Below, one piece after another: positions 13,628 to 13,677 of a stretch of DNA of 13,677 bases (position 1 is the stretch's first letter; each line of letters starts with the position of its first letter). Below the pieces are notes generated by a model that was not told the DNA's origin, did no database searches, and saw nothing but the letters and a program-made list of their open reading frames with translations. Both the position numbers and the translations under genes were made by a program. The stretch is from the NCBI GenBank assembly GCA_964462125.1, contig CAYWXT010000149.1, positions 1 to 13,677 of the forward strand. Direction: 5' to 3'. The DNA is from JAWLFY01 sp964462125 (lineage in GTDB: Bacteria > Planctomycetota > Planctomycetia > Pirellulales > Pirellulaceae).

Positions 13628-13677
13628 ATGGTAATGGCGAGGAGATGGGGCGTGGGCTTTGCGGCCAGTCTGTTGCT
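13628..13677 (+). CDS. Possible 5' end of a divergent gene with a signal peptide, cut by the window edge
   Basis: From ATG 13628 the plus strand reads MVMARRWGVGFAASLL up to the window end. A short basic n-region followed by a hydrophobic run resembles the start of a signal peptide or membrane helix. GGGA lies 8 bases before the first ATG. The alternative start at the second ATG (13634) would give MARRWGVG. Only 16 codons are visible, so this is a tentative call. If real, the gene is transcribed away from the TRAP operon. Confidence 0.25.
   Translation, partial: MVMARRWGVGFAASLL

Overview
The window looks like chromosomal DNA of a G+C-rich Gram-negative bacterium, most likely a planctomycete of the Pirellulaceae (Rhodopirellula-like). 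This is inferred from protein families and was not checked against a database. The pointers are an operon of DUF58 / BatA-type / vWA-glutaminase-like membrane proteins, a stand-alone Uma2 nuclease, a BlaI/BlaR1-type pair whose BlaR1 has a very long non-penicillin-binding C-terminus with a WWKPDGSPL-type segment, and frequent GTG starts. No rRNA, tRNA, CRISPR array, insertion sequence or prophage gene was seen.

Layout: eight of the nine complete genes are on the minus strand. From right to left, which is the direction of transcription, they form three blocks. (1) A TRAP-transporter operon, dctP-dctQ-dctM (13385 to 10391), with 1- to 4-base overlaps. (2) A BlaI-family repressor and an M56/BlaR1-family membrane metallopeptidase (10076 to 6520), overlapping by 4 bases and preceded by a near-consensus sigma70 promoter and a 5' leader made largely of four tandem 21-bp repeats. 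(3) A DUF58 protein, a BatA-domain membrane protein and a large vWA/glutamine-amidotransferase-like membrane protein (5624 to 280). All three proteins carry a DxSxS metal-site motif. A single plus-strand gene, a Uma2-family PD-(D/E)XK nuclease (5921-6523), lies between blocks 2 and 3 and overlaps the end of the M56 gene tail to tail. A start codon with a good ribosome binding site at the left edge (minus strand, 29) begins another gene that runs out of the window. A signal-peptide-like start at the right edge (plus strand, 13628) may begin a divergent gene.

How the genes work together: the TRAP genes encode a complete three-part secondary uptake system, with binding protein, small permease and large permease, probably for an organic acid. 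The BlaI-like and M56 proteins form a signal-relay pair in which sensing outside the membrane activates the protease and relieves BlaI repression. The inducer here is probably not a beta-lactam, because no transpeptidase-like sensor domain is visible. The DUF58/BatA/vWA cluster resembles the MoxR-associated operons, but no MoxR ATPase precedes it. The gene starting at the left edge could be MoxR or another operon member.

The most unusual non-coding structures are the 21-bp repeat array in the leader of the blaI-like gene, the tandem 65-bp palindromic repeats downstream of the large vWA gene, and a 20-bp repeat unit that supplies the last codons of the BatA-domain gene.
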